A DNA stretch of 11,936 nucleotides, from the NCBI GenBank assembly GCA_020434645.1, contig JAGRAK010000030.1:1-11936 (forward strand). The letters run 5' to 3'. The first letter of the stretch is position 1, and each line of letters starts with the position of its first letter. Origin of the DNA: Bdellovibrionales bacterium. Its GTDB lineage: Bacteria > Bdellovibrionota > Bdellovibrionia > Bdellovibrionales > UBA1609. The notes beneath the pieces are model-generated. The model had not been told where the DNA came from, searched no databases, and worked only from the letters and a program-made list of their open reading frames with translations. Of the stretch, positions 1 through 6,516 are shown piece after piece. The position numbers and the translations under genes were made by a program.

Positions 1-13
1 CTGTACGTTCCAT
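1..13 (-). CDS. Start of an unidentified gene leaving the window on the left
   Basis: Only four codons are inside the window, reading Met-Glu-Arg-Thr on the minus strand from the ATG at 13-11. The call rests on the upstream context: on the minus strand the ATG is preceded by CTGGAGGATTT, a strong Shine-Dalgarno at normal spacing, almost the same as the one in front of ppiC in this window. A perfect TATAAT lies about 40 bases upstream (53-58). Nothing can be said about the product. The gene would be divergent from the diheme cytochrome gene. Confidence 0.5.
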
Positions 14-52
14 AAATCCTCCAGGTTTGTTCAGATGCTAGTATCTATCGTA

Positions 53-82
53 ATTATAAGTTTTTGCCATGATTTGGGTCAT
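53..82 (-). promoter_or_regulatory. Candidate sigma70-type promoter for the leftward partial gene
   Basis: On the minus strand a perfect -10 TATAAT covers 58-53. An 18-base spacer separates it from ATGACC (82-77), which matches four of six -35 bases. Transcription would start near position 46, giving a leader of about 33 bases that contains the Shine-Dalgarno. An inverted repeat, CATGA-6-TCATG (68-72 and 79-83), covers the -35 end and could be an operator, but such short arms are common by chance. Confidence 0.4.
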
Positions 83-159
83 GTTTTTATGTGGAGAATT
101 CTAATAGCGTTTGCTATGTTCTTTGCAGAATTGGCAATTTCGTCATTTTTGGGGGTTTT

Positions 160-978
160 ATGAAGTATTCTATTTGTGCGTTTCTAGCCGTACTATTTAT
201 GCATTCGCCGTTGATGGCAGCAGATCTTTGTGACGAGCATGCCGCTCAGCAAGAGGTTTGTTATAAAATGAATAACTTGCGTGCTCAGATTCATGCTTTA
301 GATGCACAGCGAGAGTTGATGCAGGTGAACCCCTCATATTATGAAGCTTTCGGGCATAGTCTGGCACGATCAGCGCGCGGGATATTAAAGATTATTCAGC
401 CGGGGATTCCTGAGCACTTTATGGGGCTGTCAGAGGTCGCAAGGCAAGGTAATGAATTAGCAAAGACAGCCATTCAAGATGATGCCAGTGGCATGGTTGT
501 TACGGCTAACTTAATTAAAAACAACTGTGCGACCTGCCATTCTGGCCGCAGTTCTGCTAATGGCAATAGTTGGGATCGTATTTTTAAAAATGATTGGTCG
601 GTTATTTCAAAGCGTTGCAATGAACCAGGGAGAAACCCATATCTTTGTAAAAGCATGAATGGAATTTTAAGTGCCTATAGTGTTCAAGGCACGGCACCTA
701 ACGCCAAAATTCAAGATTATGAAATGACTCAAAAAACTTCTGAAGAAATTGGGCGAATATTGGTCGACCTAAAAGATAAGAATTTTAAACATTTTGATTC
801 TAAAATTCGTGATGCAGCTGAGGCAACGGCGGCAGAAGTGGCACTACTAGCCAGTCAGAAAAATCCACTGGCTTTTGAGCGCAGCAAAGATTTGCTCAGC
901 ACTTGCGCGCAGTGCCACCAGGTTACGAGCGGTACTGGTGACCCTAGAATTCGCCCAGATTGGTTTGCGTATCGCTGA
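160..978 (+). CDS. Secreted diheme cytochrome c, tandem c'/c556-like layout
   Basis: A 272-residue protein with a Sec signal peptide (basic start, hydrophobic residues 5-18, likely cut after LMAA near residue 21), so it should act in the periplasm. Two heme-attachment motifs are visible: CATCH at 123-127 and CAQCH at 249-253. Each follows about 100 residues of mostly helical, amphipathic sequence, resembling the four-helix cytochrome c' or c556 layout in which CxxCH lies near the end of the domain. The protein may therefore be two such domains in tandem; this fold is inferred. Extra cysteine pairs (C24/C34 and C153/C163) could form disulfides. The start at 160 is chosen because it begins the signal peptide; a longer open frame to 91 adds 23 residues with no signal-like start. 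The upstream GGGGG at 151-155 is a poor, close ribosome site. Likely role is electron transfer; no partner enzyme is adjacent. Confidence 0.85.
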   Translation: MKYSICAFLAVLFMHSPLMAADLCDEHAAQQEVCYKMNNLRAQIHALDAQRELMQVNPSYYEAFGHSLARSARGILKIIQPGIPEHFMGLSEVARQGNELAKTAIQDDASGMVVTANLIKNNCATCHSGRSSANGNSWDRIFKNDWSVISKRCNEPGRNPYLCKSMNGILSAYSVQGTAPNAKIQDYEMTQKTSEEIGRILVDLKDKNFKHFDSKIRDAAEATAAEVALLASQKNPLAFERSKDLLSTCAQCHQVTSGTGDPRIRPDWFAYR

Positions 979-990
979 AACTGATCGGGG

Positions 991-1263
991 CTATTCGTAT
1001 CTCTGAATTAAGTGATAACCAAATTGTGTTTTGACAGGGGCTGATACTTGATTCACATCAAGAGCAAAAGCGGCATCTTCAAAACTGGGCACCATTCGCC
1101 CGCGTCCAAACTCACCGAGGTCGCCTCCGCGTTGACCAGACGGGCACTTAGAAAATTTTTGAGCTAATTCTTCAAATTGTGATCCATCAGCTAGTTTTTT
1201 AAGCAGATCTTGGGCTTCATATTCTTGTTCAATTAGAATATGACGGGCTTTAATTTTTAACAT
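991..1263 (-). CDS. ppiC: Parvulin-type peptidyl-prolyl cis-trans isomerase
   Basis: A 90-residue protein, the length of stand-alone parvulin (E. coli PpiC is just over 90). It is a single rotamase domain with no signal peptide, so cytoplasmic. It catalyses cis-trans isomerisation of X-Pro bonds. Family hallmarks are visible: KARHIL at 5-10 (active-site His8), Cys40 in FSKCPSG, the GGDLGEFGRG turn at 47-56, Met57 and Phe61 of the proline pocket, and FGYHLIQ at 81-87 with the second conserved His84. A strong Shine-Dalgarno (GGAGGA at 1273-1268, minus strand) fixes the start. It converges with the cytochrome gene (12-base gap, no clear terminator) and is divergent from the CBS-domain gene across 80 bases. 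Confidence 0.93.
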   Translation of the reverse strand: MLKIKARHILIEQEYEAQDLLKKLADGSQFEELAQKFSKCPSGQRGGDLGEFGRGRMVPSFEDAAFALDVNQVSAPVKTQFGYHLIQRYE

Positions 1264-1343
1264 AATATCCTCCAGACATGAGCTGTATCATAGTCAAAAC
1301 TAGGGGTACAGGCGAAAATGTAACCGTTCAATAGGAGGAAAAA

Positions 1344-1751
1344 ATGTCAAAAGCAATGCCGGTAATATCAAAATACATGACCACTCAGCCCCATACTATT
1401 GGTTCTGATCAGACGCTTGAAAAAGCGGGAGTCCTAATGCGTGAATTTCATATTCGCCATTTGCCTGTTCTAAAGGGCGGAAAGATTGTGGGGATTTTAA
1501 CAGAGCGTGATCTTCACCTTGTTGAAACTTTAAAAGGAGTAGATCCGAAAGTATTAACAGTGTCTGAGGCTTATACACCTGATCCGTATATTGTTTCTCC
1601 TCAAGCGCCACTTGATGAAGTTTGTGCCGAGATGGCATCACATAAGTATGGTAGTGTGCTTGTTGAAGACAATCACAAACTAGTCGGTATCTTCACTTGG
1701 GTTGACGGCCTAGTCGCTATGAGTGAACTGCTCGGCACTCGCTTAAAATAG
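1344..1751 (+). CDS. Two-CBS-domain protein
   Basis: A 135-residue protein made of a tandem CBS pair (Bateman module) and nothing else: CBS1 about 9-62 with GILTERDL at 50-57, CBS2 about 73-130 with GIFTWVDGL at 115-123. Stand-alone pairs of this type usually bind adenine nucleotides (AMP, ATP, SAM) and act as energy or ligand sensors; which ligand is bound here cannot be read from the sequence. It has no signal peptide or membrane segment, so cytoplasmic. AGGAGG at 1333-1338 lies five bases before the ATG and makes the start certain. The stop lies nine bases from the convergent trmO stop. No partner enzyme is adjacent, so the regulated target is unknown. Confidence 0.9.
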   Translation: MSKAMPVISKYMTTQPHTIGSDQTLEKAGVLMREFHIRHLPVLKGGKIVGILTERDLHLVETLKGVDPKVLTVSEAYTPDPYIVSPQAPLDEVCAEMASHKYGSVLVEDNHKLVGIFTWVDGLVAMSELLGTRLK

Positions 1752-1760
1752 ATGTCAAAT

Positions 1761-2471
1761 TTAAAGCCGAACAATTTTTGTGACTAAAATATGCGTCGGT
1801 TTTAAGAACTGAAAGTGTATATCAAGATTGTAAAGCCTTACCGCATGAGATTCGCGGTAAGGTGAATCTTCTCCCTCGTAGCCCTTATAAACTTGAGGGC
1901 GCGGATCAAGTATCAACACCTCTTCAATTAATTTTTTTAAATTTCGAATATCGCCTTGAGCCGTTATCTCGTTAAGTAGTTGGAGAGCATCATGTGACCA
2001 TTCCACCATGTTATTTTGCGATTCACATAAATCTGTCCAGCCAGAAGATGCATCAGGCCTTGATTCGATTGTGGGTAAATAAGGTTTGATATCTAAAATG
2101 GGAGTCTGATCAATAATATCAATGCCAGAAACCCAAATTCCATCAACCTCAATTTTTTCAATTTTTACGAGAGATAGTCCAATCGGGTTCGGCCGGTGGG
2201 GGCTTCGGGTTGAGAAGAGTCCAGTAGTTTTGCCATTTAATCTTGGCGGATGGACTTTTGCGTGAAACCGGGCGGTATTATTTTTATGAAAAATAAAAAT
2301 AATCCATAAGTGTGAAAAACCAGCAAGACCCTCTAGCGAAAATTCAGGCTGGACTTCACGTACGAGGCGTAAAAAAGCTCGTGATTCAGTGGCAAGTCCA
2401 GGCTGTCTGGGGGTACCAAATTTATCTAAAAAGCAGGACTCCACAGTGCCGATAGGCTTCATTTCAATCAT
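1761..2471 (-). CDS. trmO: tRNA (N6-threonylcarbamoyladenosine37-N6)-methyltransferase TrmO
   Basis: A 236-residue protein, matching the length of E. coli TrmO (YaeB/TsaA). The family uses SAM to methylate t6A37 in tRNAs that read ACY codons, giving m6t6A37. Visible features are the N-terminal beta-strand start KPIGTVES, the signature FSTRSPHRPNPIGLS at 86-100, DQTPILDIKPYLP at 121-133, and the C-terminal domain with ILDPRPQVYKG at 187-197, which marks the full-length rather than the short form. Two starts are possible: the ATG at 2471 or the ATG three codons later at 2462 (MKPIGTV). Neither has a good Shine-Dalgarno, and the second matches the usual family start. It is convergent with the CBS gene and divergent from the transglycosylase gene. 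Confidence 0.92.
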   Translation of the reverse strand: MIEMKPIGTVESCFLDKFGTPRQPGLATESRAFLRLVREVQPEFSLEGLAGFSHLWIIFIFHKNNTARFHAKVHPPRLNGKTTGLFSTRSPHRPNPIGLSLVKIEKIEVDGIWVSGIDIIDQTPILDIKPYLPTIESRPDASSGWTDLCESQNNMVEWSHDALQLLNEITAQGDIRNLKKLIEEVLILDPRPQVYKGYEGEDSPYRESHAVRLYNLDIHFQFLKPTHILVTKIVRL

Positions 2472-2510
2472 GCATTAGGATCTATCATAGACGATTTAAA
2501 ACACCAATGG

Positions 2511-2516
2511 ATTATA
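2511..2516 (-). promoter_or_regulatory. Candidate -10 element for trmO
   Basis: The minus strand carries a perfect TATAAT at 2516-2511. This would place the transcript start near 2504, about 33 bases before the trmO start codon. The matching -35 region is only a T-run (around 2539-2533) with poor agreement to TTGACA. The 2472-2590 intergenic stretch holds this element and no other clear feature. Confidence 0.35.
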
Positions 2517-2590
2517 CTTGAATCACTTATTGAAAAAATGATTTTTATCGTTAAGGGCTCAATCTACAGGCCGATAAGTATCTATATAAT

Positions 2591-3646
2591 ATGAAAGAAA
2601 ATTGGTTATATCATCTCATTTTGAGATTTATTTGGGCTCCGCTTTTGGTTGGCTGTGCTGGGCCTTCGTCGCCTTTTGGTGGCCTTGAGCTTGGCTCGGG
2701 AGACGGGTTATTTAGCCAATACTCGGGGCAGCTTGACCTGAATTCGGCACAGCTGAAACCTGAGCGGCAGGTCTTGCACGAATCGTCAGATTTAAGTTTA
2801 GAGATTAAGACAACTCAAAGTAATACTGCCGATGTGGATTTGCGCGTGGTTTATAATGATCGCGATGTTACATACGCCTTTAAGAAATTTAAGTCTGAAG
2901 AGCAGATCAATGAGGGTGTTGCGAAGTATTCCTATTCTGACTTGCGGTTATTGCCGTCTAGAAAGCATGAAATCGAATTTTATTTTAGAAAAAATAAAAA
3001 TGCTAATTTTACTAAAGTCGATTATTTAGCGCCGTCTTGTAAAATGAAGGCAAGTGATAAAATATCAAACACGGGGACTTTTTCACCGTCACCAGATGTC
3101 ATGGCTCTAATTCATTCTAAGGCTAAAAAATACAATGTGAACCCCGCTTTCTTATTGGGCTTAATTACTCAAGAGTCTGGTTTTGATGAGGCCGCCGTGA
3201 GCTCTTCTCGAGCGTTGGGTCTCACGCAGGTGACTCCGCTGGCCGCAATTGAGGTGCAAAAAATGCGCACAAGTTGGAAGCGCCATAAAAAATTTGATAA
3301 TGCCAGCCCATCTGAAATTAAGAAAATGGTAAGCAGTAAAAAAGTGACTGGTGCTGATGACTGGCGCTTAGATCCAGATCGGTCAATAGAGGGCGGGTTG
3401 CTTTATTTGAAGTATCTTGAAGAGTATTGGGCACAGAAAGACAATGCTGAGATTTTAAAGCTGCGTCCAGAAATAAAGTATGGGACCGTCATACTGGCGA
3501 GCTATAATTCAGGAGCGGCGCGAGTGAAACGACAGATTCTTGATGCAGATGAGAAGTGGCTTGAGCAGCCCAAGTTGAAAGAAGCCTTTCGCTATGTGAG
3601 CAGCATACAGAGTTATTGTTATCATTTCTCTAAGGATCAGTTATGA
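2591..3646 (+). CDS. Lipoprotein lytic murein transglycosylase (SLT domain)
   Basis: A 351-residue envelope protein. Its signal sequence ends in a lipobox, LLVGC with Cys22; the following residue is Ala, which by the E. coli rule would send it to the outer membrane. Residues 60-150 are beta-strand-like and unrecognised, perhaps a targeting domain. The SLT (lysozyme-like) domain covers about 170-345: PAFLLGLITQESGF at 185-198 with the catalytic Glu195, SRALGLTQVTP at 206-216, ILASYNSGAARV at 301-312, and YVSSIQSY near 335-342. The family cleaves the glycan strand of peptidoglycan to 1,6-anhydro-muramyl ends. No Shine-Dalgarno precedes the ATG; an alternative TTG at 2618 would still leave a short signal up to the lipobox. 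Its stop overlaps the next gene's start (ATGA), so the PilZ protein should be co-expressed. Confidence 0.88.
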   Translation: MKENWLYHLILRFIWAPLLVGCAGPSSPFGGLELGSGDGLFSQYSGQLDLNSAQLKPERQVLHESSDLSLEIKTTQSNTADVDLRVVYNDRDVTYAFKKFKSEEQINEGVAKYSYSDLRLLPSRKHEIEFYFRKNKNANFTKVDYLAPSCKMKASDKISNTGTFSPSPDVMALIHSKAKKYNVNPAFLLGLITQESGFDEAAVSSSRALGLTQVTPLAAIEVQKMRTSWKRHKKFDNASPSEIKKMVSSKKVTGADDWRLDPDRSIEGGLLYLKYLEEYWAQKDNAEILKLRPEIKYGTVILASYNSGAARVKRQILDADEKWLEQPKLKEAFRYVSSIQSYCYHFSKDQL

Positions 3647-4344
3647 AGCGGCGGCCACTTGGTCTGACATTGTATTTCATACTCATGTGCTCAATTGCGT
3701 TGAGTTTTCCGATACAAATATGTGTATTAGAAGAAATATCTATATGGTCAATTTCAACTTGGTGGGCTCAGCTAACCTGGCTAAACGTATTGGTCATGTC
3801 TTTAATGTTAATATCTGGATATTTGGCTTTTAGGGCCTCAAATAGAATATTAGTGTTTGCACCACTTACACTTGTTTTTGTGGCCGTTAACAATTGGTGG
3901 GTTGGGCATGTGGGTCTCAATTACTCAGCGATAGACACCACAACAGCTACTTTCAGTTTTGCATTAACTCTAGCGCCTTTATTTATGGGTAATGCTTATG
4001 CCGCCATTCGTAATCAAAATATTCATTGGTGGCGGATGGCAGAGCGTCGCCGTGTGAATCTGCCCGTAGTTGTGCACCCATGGGTAGGTGATAGTGTTGT
4101 GGCGACGACATTTGATATTTCAGAAACGGGTGTGTTTGTAATGTTAAAAGATGAGGGCGAAATTAATATTGGTGACCTTATGCAACTACGACTGAATGTA
4201 TCAGGTCATATTGATATCCGATGCACCGGTCGAGCCGTAAGAAAGACGAGCGCTAGAGGCGAGTACCCAAGTGGCATAGGCGTTATTTTTGAGGATCTCA
4301 CTCCACAGTCACGAAAAGTGCTGCGTGACTTAACGATGCACTAA
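3643..4344 (+). CDS. Membrane-anchored PilZ-domain protein
   Basis: A 233-residue protein. About four membrane segments lie in the first half (near 8-30, 44-64, 69-89 and 101-122), followed by a cytoplasmic C-terminal PilZ domain from about 131 to 230. PilZ domains commonly bind cyclic di-GMP through an RxxxR motif and a [D/N]xSxxG motif. The second is intact (DISETG, 158-163). The first is irregular: the stretch RMAERRRVNLP (131-141) has an Asn two residues before the Pro where the second Arg usually lies, although RMAER formally fits RxxxR. Binding of c-di-GMP is therefore likely but not assured. The start codon overlaps the stop of the transglycosylase gene by four bases, implying translational coupling and a shared function in the cell wall. 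Confidence 0.85.
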   Translation: MKRRPLGLTLYFILMCSIALSFPIQICVLEEISIWSISTWWAQLTWLNVLVMSLMLISGYLAFRASNRILVFAPLTLVFVAVNNWWVGHVGLNYSAIDTTTATFSFALTLAPLFMGNAYAAIRNQNIHWWRMAERRRVNLPVVVHPWVGDSVVATTFDISETGVFVMLKDEGEINIGDLMQLRLNVSGHIDIRCTGRAVRKTSARGEYPSGIGVIFEDLTPQSRKVLRDLTMH

Positions 4345-4396
4345 TGCGTTGTGCTAGTGTTGCTCAGTTTAAAAAATAAATGCTAACCTTCTATTT

Positions 4397-5266
4397 ATGA
4401 AAAATATAATTAAAGAGTTTTTTGATAAGCGAACATCAACGCTCACTTATGTTGTGAGTGATCCTTCTTCTCAAGATGCAGTCGTCATCGACTCTGTTCT
4501 TGATTTTGATCCAGCAGACGGTCGTATATGGGGCGAGTCTGTGCAGCTTGTTCTAAATTATGTAAAACAAAATAAATTGAATGTGCATTTAATTTTAGAG
4601 ACGCATGCTCATGCCGACCATATTTCAGGCGCTCAGTACCTGAAAAAACAATGGCCTCAATGTAAAATTGCTATCGGCGATAAAATCAACGCTGTTCAAA
4701 AAATATTTGCGCCAGTATTTAACCTTAAATCGTTAACTCCAGATGGTTCTCAATTTGATCGTATGCTTAAAGACGGCGAAAAATTTAAAGCCGGATCACT
4801 CGAAATTGAGGTGTTGAGCACTCCAGGTCATACGCCGGCATGCTGTGCCTATCTTATCGGAGACGCCTTATTCTCAGGCGATGTTATTTTTATTCCAGAT
4901 TCGGGGACTGGTCGTTGTGATTTTCCAGGAGGGAGTGCAAAAGATTTATTCAATTCTATAGCGAATAAAATATATAAATTGCCAGATTCTACTAAGATAT
5001 ATGTTGGGCATGACTATCAGCCCAATGGTCGTGAGTTAAGATTTCAAACTACTGTGGCTGAGCAGAAAGAATCGAATATTCATTTAAAAAGTTCTACCGC
5101 ACTTGATGAGTTTTTGGCTTTTCGTGAAGCACGAGATAAGGTTTTGTCAGCCCCGAGACTATTACTGCCGAGTATTCAGGTGAATATTAATGCTGGTCGC
5201 CTGCCAGAGCCAGAAGATAACGGCATGGCTTATATTAAAACTCCACTTAGAATGGGCGAGATTTAG
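4397..5266 (+). CDS. Metallo-beta-lactamase-fold persulfide dioxygenase (ETHE1/Blh-like)
   Basis: A 289-residue cytoplasmic enzyme of the MBL fold. Metal-ligand motifs are complete: ETHAHADH at 68-75 (H70, H72, D74, H75), PGHTPAC at 143-149 (H145), SGD at 160-162 (D162) and VGHDY at 203-207 (H205). The N-terminal TLTYVVSD, the IDSVLDFD segment at 31-38, the TGRCDFPGG segment at 171-179 and the C-terminal VNINAGRLPEPEDNG stretch (262-276) match the persulfide dioxygenases and Blh proteins of sulfide-oxidation operons better than glyoxalase II. The expected reaction is glutathione persulfide plus O2 to sulfite and glutathione, with one non-heme iron. No rhodanese domain, sulfide:quinone reductase or BigR-like regulator is adjacent. 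No Shine-Dalgarno is obvious before the ATG. The last residues (RMGEI) and the stop lie in a 19-bp repeat copied near 5794. Confidence 0.88.
   Translation: MKNIIKEFFDKRTSTLTYVVSDPSSQDAVVIDSVLDFDPADGRIWGESVQLVLNYVKQNKLNVHLILETHAHADHISGAQYLKKQWPQCKIAIGDKINAVQKIFAPVFNLKSLTPDGSQFDRMLKDGEKFKAGSLEIEVLSTPGHTPACCAYLIGDALFSGDVIFIPDSGTGRCDFPGGSAKDLFNSIANKIYKLPDSTKIYVGHDYQPNGRELRFQTTVAEQKESNIHLKSSTALDEFLAFREARDKVLSAPRLLLPSIQVNINAGRLPEPEDNGMAYIKTPLRMGEI
5248..5266 (+). repeat. 19-bp direct repeat, left copy
   Basis: The sequence TAGAATGGGCGAGATTTAG is identical to 5794-5812. This copy encodes the end and stop of the persulfide dioxygenase and also supplies the stop codon of the LprI-like gene on the other strand. 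Bases directly outside the 19 differ between the copies (t/c before, t/a after). Confidence 0.95.
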
Positions 5267-5685
5267 TTGCGGCCCAGTTCGTCTTGAAGCATACCTTGTA
5301 GTACGCGTCTGCGATCTTGAGTTTGTTGAATAACACAGATGGCATTGGCAGCACCGGCCGCTTCGCCAGGGCCTTCTTCAGAACTCACATTGTATTTGCA
5401 CTGATTGTCACGAAACCGTATCCATGCCCGCTCGGCATTTCTTAAAAGTTCAACTCTATCATCTTCGCCGCGTGCTTTAATCACATCAATAAGTTTATTG
5501 TATACAGCATTGATCTGTAATTCTTCGAGGTGATCAACTTCGTCAAAACAGTTAAATATTTTGGCCGTGTCATCCATTTCTAAACACTGTGATATTGTTG
5601 TCGGCTTTTTATCGTTTTGCTTACTAGCATGCGCACAAGGAGTTAATAAAGATAGAAACACTAAAATTTTGGTATAAATTCTCAT
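5263..5685 (-). CDS. Secreted LprI-family (DUF1311) protein
   Basis: A 140-residue protein with a Sec signal peptide ending in PCAHA (cut after residue 20) and a mature part of about 120 residues. The family signature is the segment LLRNAERAWIRFRDNQC at 80-96, which matches the QRAWxxFRDxxC core of LprI/DUF1311 proteins. Four cysteines remain in the mature part (34, 46, 96, 117) and probably form two disulfides. The mycobacterial namesake LprI inhibits lysozyme, but most family members have no known role, so function here is open. AGGAGA (5697-5692, minus strand) gives a firm start. The stop codon overlaps that of the dioxygenase. The gene and its promoter lie between two 19-bp repeats, suggesting it was inserted. 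Confidence 0.8.
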   Translation of the reverse strand: MRIYTKILVFLSLLTPCAHASKQNDKKPTTISQCLEMDDTAKIFNCFDEVDHLEELQINAVYNKLIDVIKARGEDDRVELLRNAERAWIRFRDNQCKYNVSSEEGPGEAAGAANAICVIQQTQDRRRVLQGMLQDELGRN

Positions 5686-5705
5686 TTTTGTCTCCTAAGA
5701 TACGA

Positions 5706-5714
5706 AATATATCA
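5706..5714 (-). promoter_or_regulatory. Candidate extended -10 promoter of the LprI-like gene
   Basis: The minus strand reads TGATATATT at 5714-5706, an extended -10 (TGn followed by TATATT, five of six bases). Transcription would begin near 5699, leaving a short leader of about 14 bases that carries the AGGAG ribosome site. No convincing -35 is present, as is usual for extended -10 promoters. Confidence 0.4.
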
Positions 5715-5763
5715 TGTATGCAAATTATTTGTGGATTAACTTATCGGCATAGAAAAATGACAG

Positions 5764-5786
5764 AACTGTCTAGATATTAGACAGTT
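5764..5786. repeat. Perfect 9-bp inverted repeat between the LprI-like and PIG-L genes
   Basis: AACTGTCTA and TAGACAGTT flank a five-base loop. A further GACAG just before it (5759-5763) can pair with the same CTGTC (5766-5770), so two structures compete. Read on the minus strand the hairpin is followed after five bases by CATTTTTC, so it could be a weak terminator for the PIG-L gene. It also lies upstream of the LprI-like promoter and could be an operator. Confidence 0.6.
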
Positions 5787-5792
5787 TGGCCC

Positions 5793-6488
5793 CTAGAATG
5801 GGCGAGATTTAGATTTAATTTTCATAGACTTAAAATAGGGTAAGAACCAAAGGTATTTGTCTAATTCTCGTGGAGATATTTTTTTATTTAAAGCGATATG
5901 ATTATAAATATTTTGAACTTCACGGAGTTTTAATTTTACAAAACACTCTACTGCGGTTGCCGGTACGAAGTTTATAAAACGCTCGGTTTCTGAAAAATAA
6001 ATATTAGATAATACTTTAGTTTTCATTCTAAAATCTGTTGCAGAGAGTTTAATGACTCTATCTGGTTTGCAGTTGTGAGCAATTGAGTATACCGGACTTT
6101 TTTTGTGAAAGTGATTGTGTACGGCGAGTGAAATGTCTTGATGATGGGGGTGCCCGTATTCTCCGATGGGGCCGTGGGTGTAGACTTCATCTGGTTGCGA
6201 TGTCCATGTCGCCGAGAGTTCTGAGAGTTTTTCTTTTAGAGTTTTTTGATCTAACCGTTTGTTAAATTTATCTTGCAGATCAAGACAGATAATTTTTTTA
6301 GCACCCAAGAGCTTTGTGGCAGTAGAGAATTGTTTCATGCGTTTATGGCCATGGCCATCAGCGTTCCCATCAGTGGCACAGACCACAGTCCAGTGGGTTG
6401 ATTTTTCGGAGAGCATGAGGCCTGCAAAAAACAGAGATTCGTCGTCTGGGTGTGAAACAATTATGAGTTTATGTTTTCTTTTAGACAT
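5793..6488 (-). CDS. PIG-L/LmbE-family deacetylase
   Basis: A 231-residue cytoplasmic protein of the zinc-dependent LmbE/PIG-L family, which removes acetyl groups from N-acetylglucosamine-containing substrates (phosphatidylinositol, mycothiol and bacillithiol precursors, chitobiose). The zinc motif SHPDDE lies at 12-17 and supplies His13, catalytic Asp15 and Asp16. The second motif, YGHPHHQD at 111-118, supplies the remaining histidine ligand. The start at 6488 is preferred because the protein then begins MSKRKHKLIIVSHPDDE, as family members do, and AGG (in GCAGGTT) lies at the right distance. An in-frame ATG at 6566 would add 26 residues overlapping the neighbouring gene. It is divergent from the NagB-like gene by 28 bases, which suggests amino-sugar turnover. 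Its 3' end lies in the 19-bp repeat. The substrate cannot be told from sequence. Confidence 0.87.
   Translation of the reverse strand: MSKRKHKLIIVSHPDDESLFFAGLMLSEKSTHWTVVCATDGNADGHGHKRMKQFSTATKLLGAKKIICLDLQDKFNKRLDQKTLKEKLSELSATWTSQPDEVYTHGPIGEYGHPHHQDISLAVHNHFHKKSPVYSIAHNCKPDRVIKLSATDFRMKTKVLSNIYFSETERFINFVPATAVECFVKLKLREVQNIYNHIALNKKISPRELDKYLWFLPYFKSMKIKSKSRPF
5794..5812 (+). repeat. 19-bp direct repeat, right copy
   Basis: This copy is identical to 5248-5266. Read on the minus strand it encodes the last codons of the PIG-L deacetylase (KSRPF) and most of its stop. Joining the left flank of the first copy to the right flank of this one would still give a PIG-L gene ending in KSRPF, with TAA in place of TAG. 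Confidence 0.95.
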
Positions 6489-6516
6489 ATTGAACCTGCT
6501 CACATAGCATTTCAAC

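Noticed and set aside
979..990. Terminator between the convergent cytochrome and ppiC genes
   Set aside because: No inverted repeat followed by a T-run is present in the 12-base gap or just inside the gene ends.
2585..2590. Perfect TATAAT directly before the transglycosylase ATG
   Set aside because: Transcription would start inside the gene past the ATG, and no -35 lies upstream, so it cannot serve the annotated start. It would matter only if the true start were a downstream codon such as TTG 2618, which also lacks a ribosome site.
2832..3029. 65-residue open frame inside the transglycosylase gene
   Set aside because: It is fully contained in the transglycosylase frame, with no ribosome site and no recognisable protein features.
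4338..4360. Hairpin after the PilZ gene (CACTA...TAGTG)
   Set aside because: It has only five base pairs around an 11-base loop, with no T-run directly after it; too weak to call a terminator.
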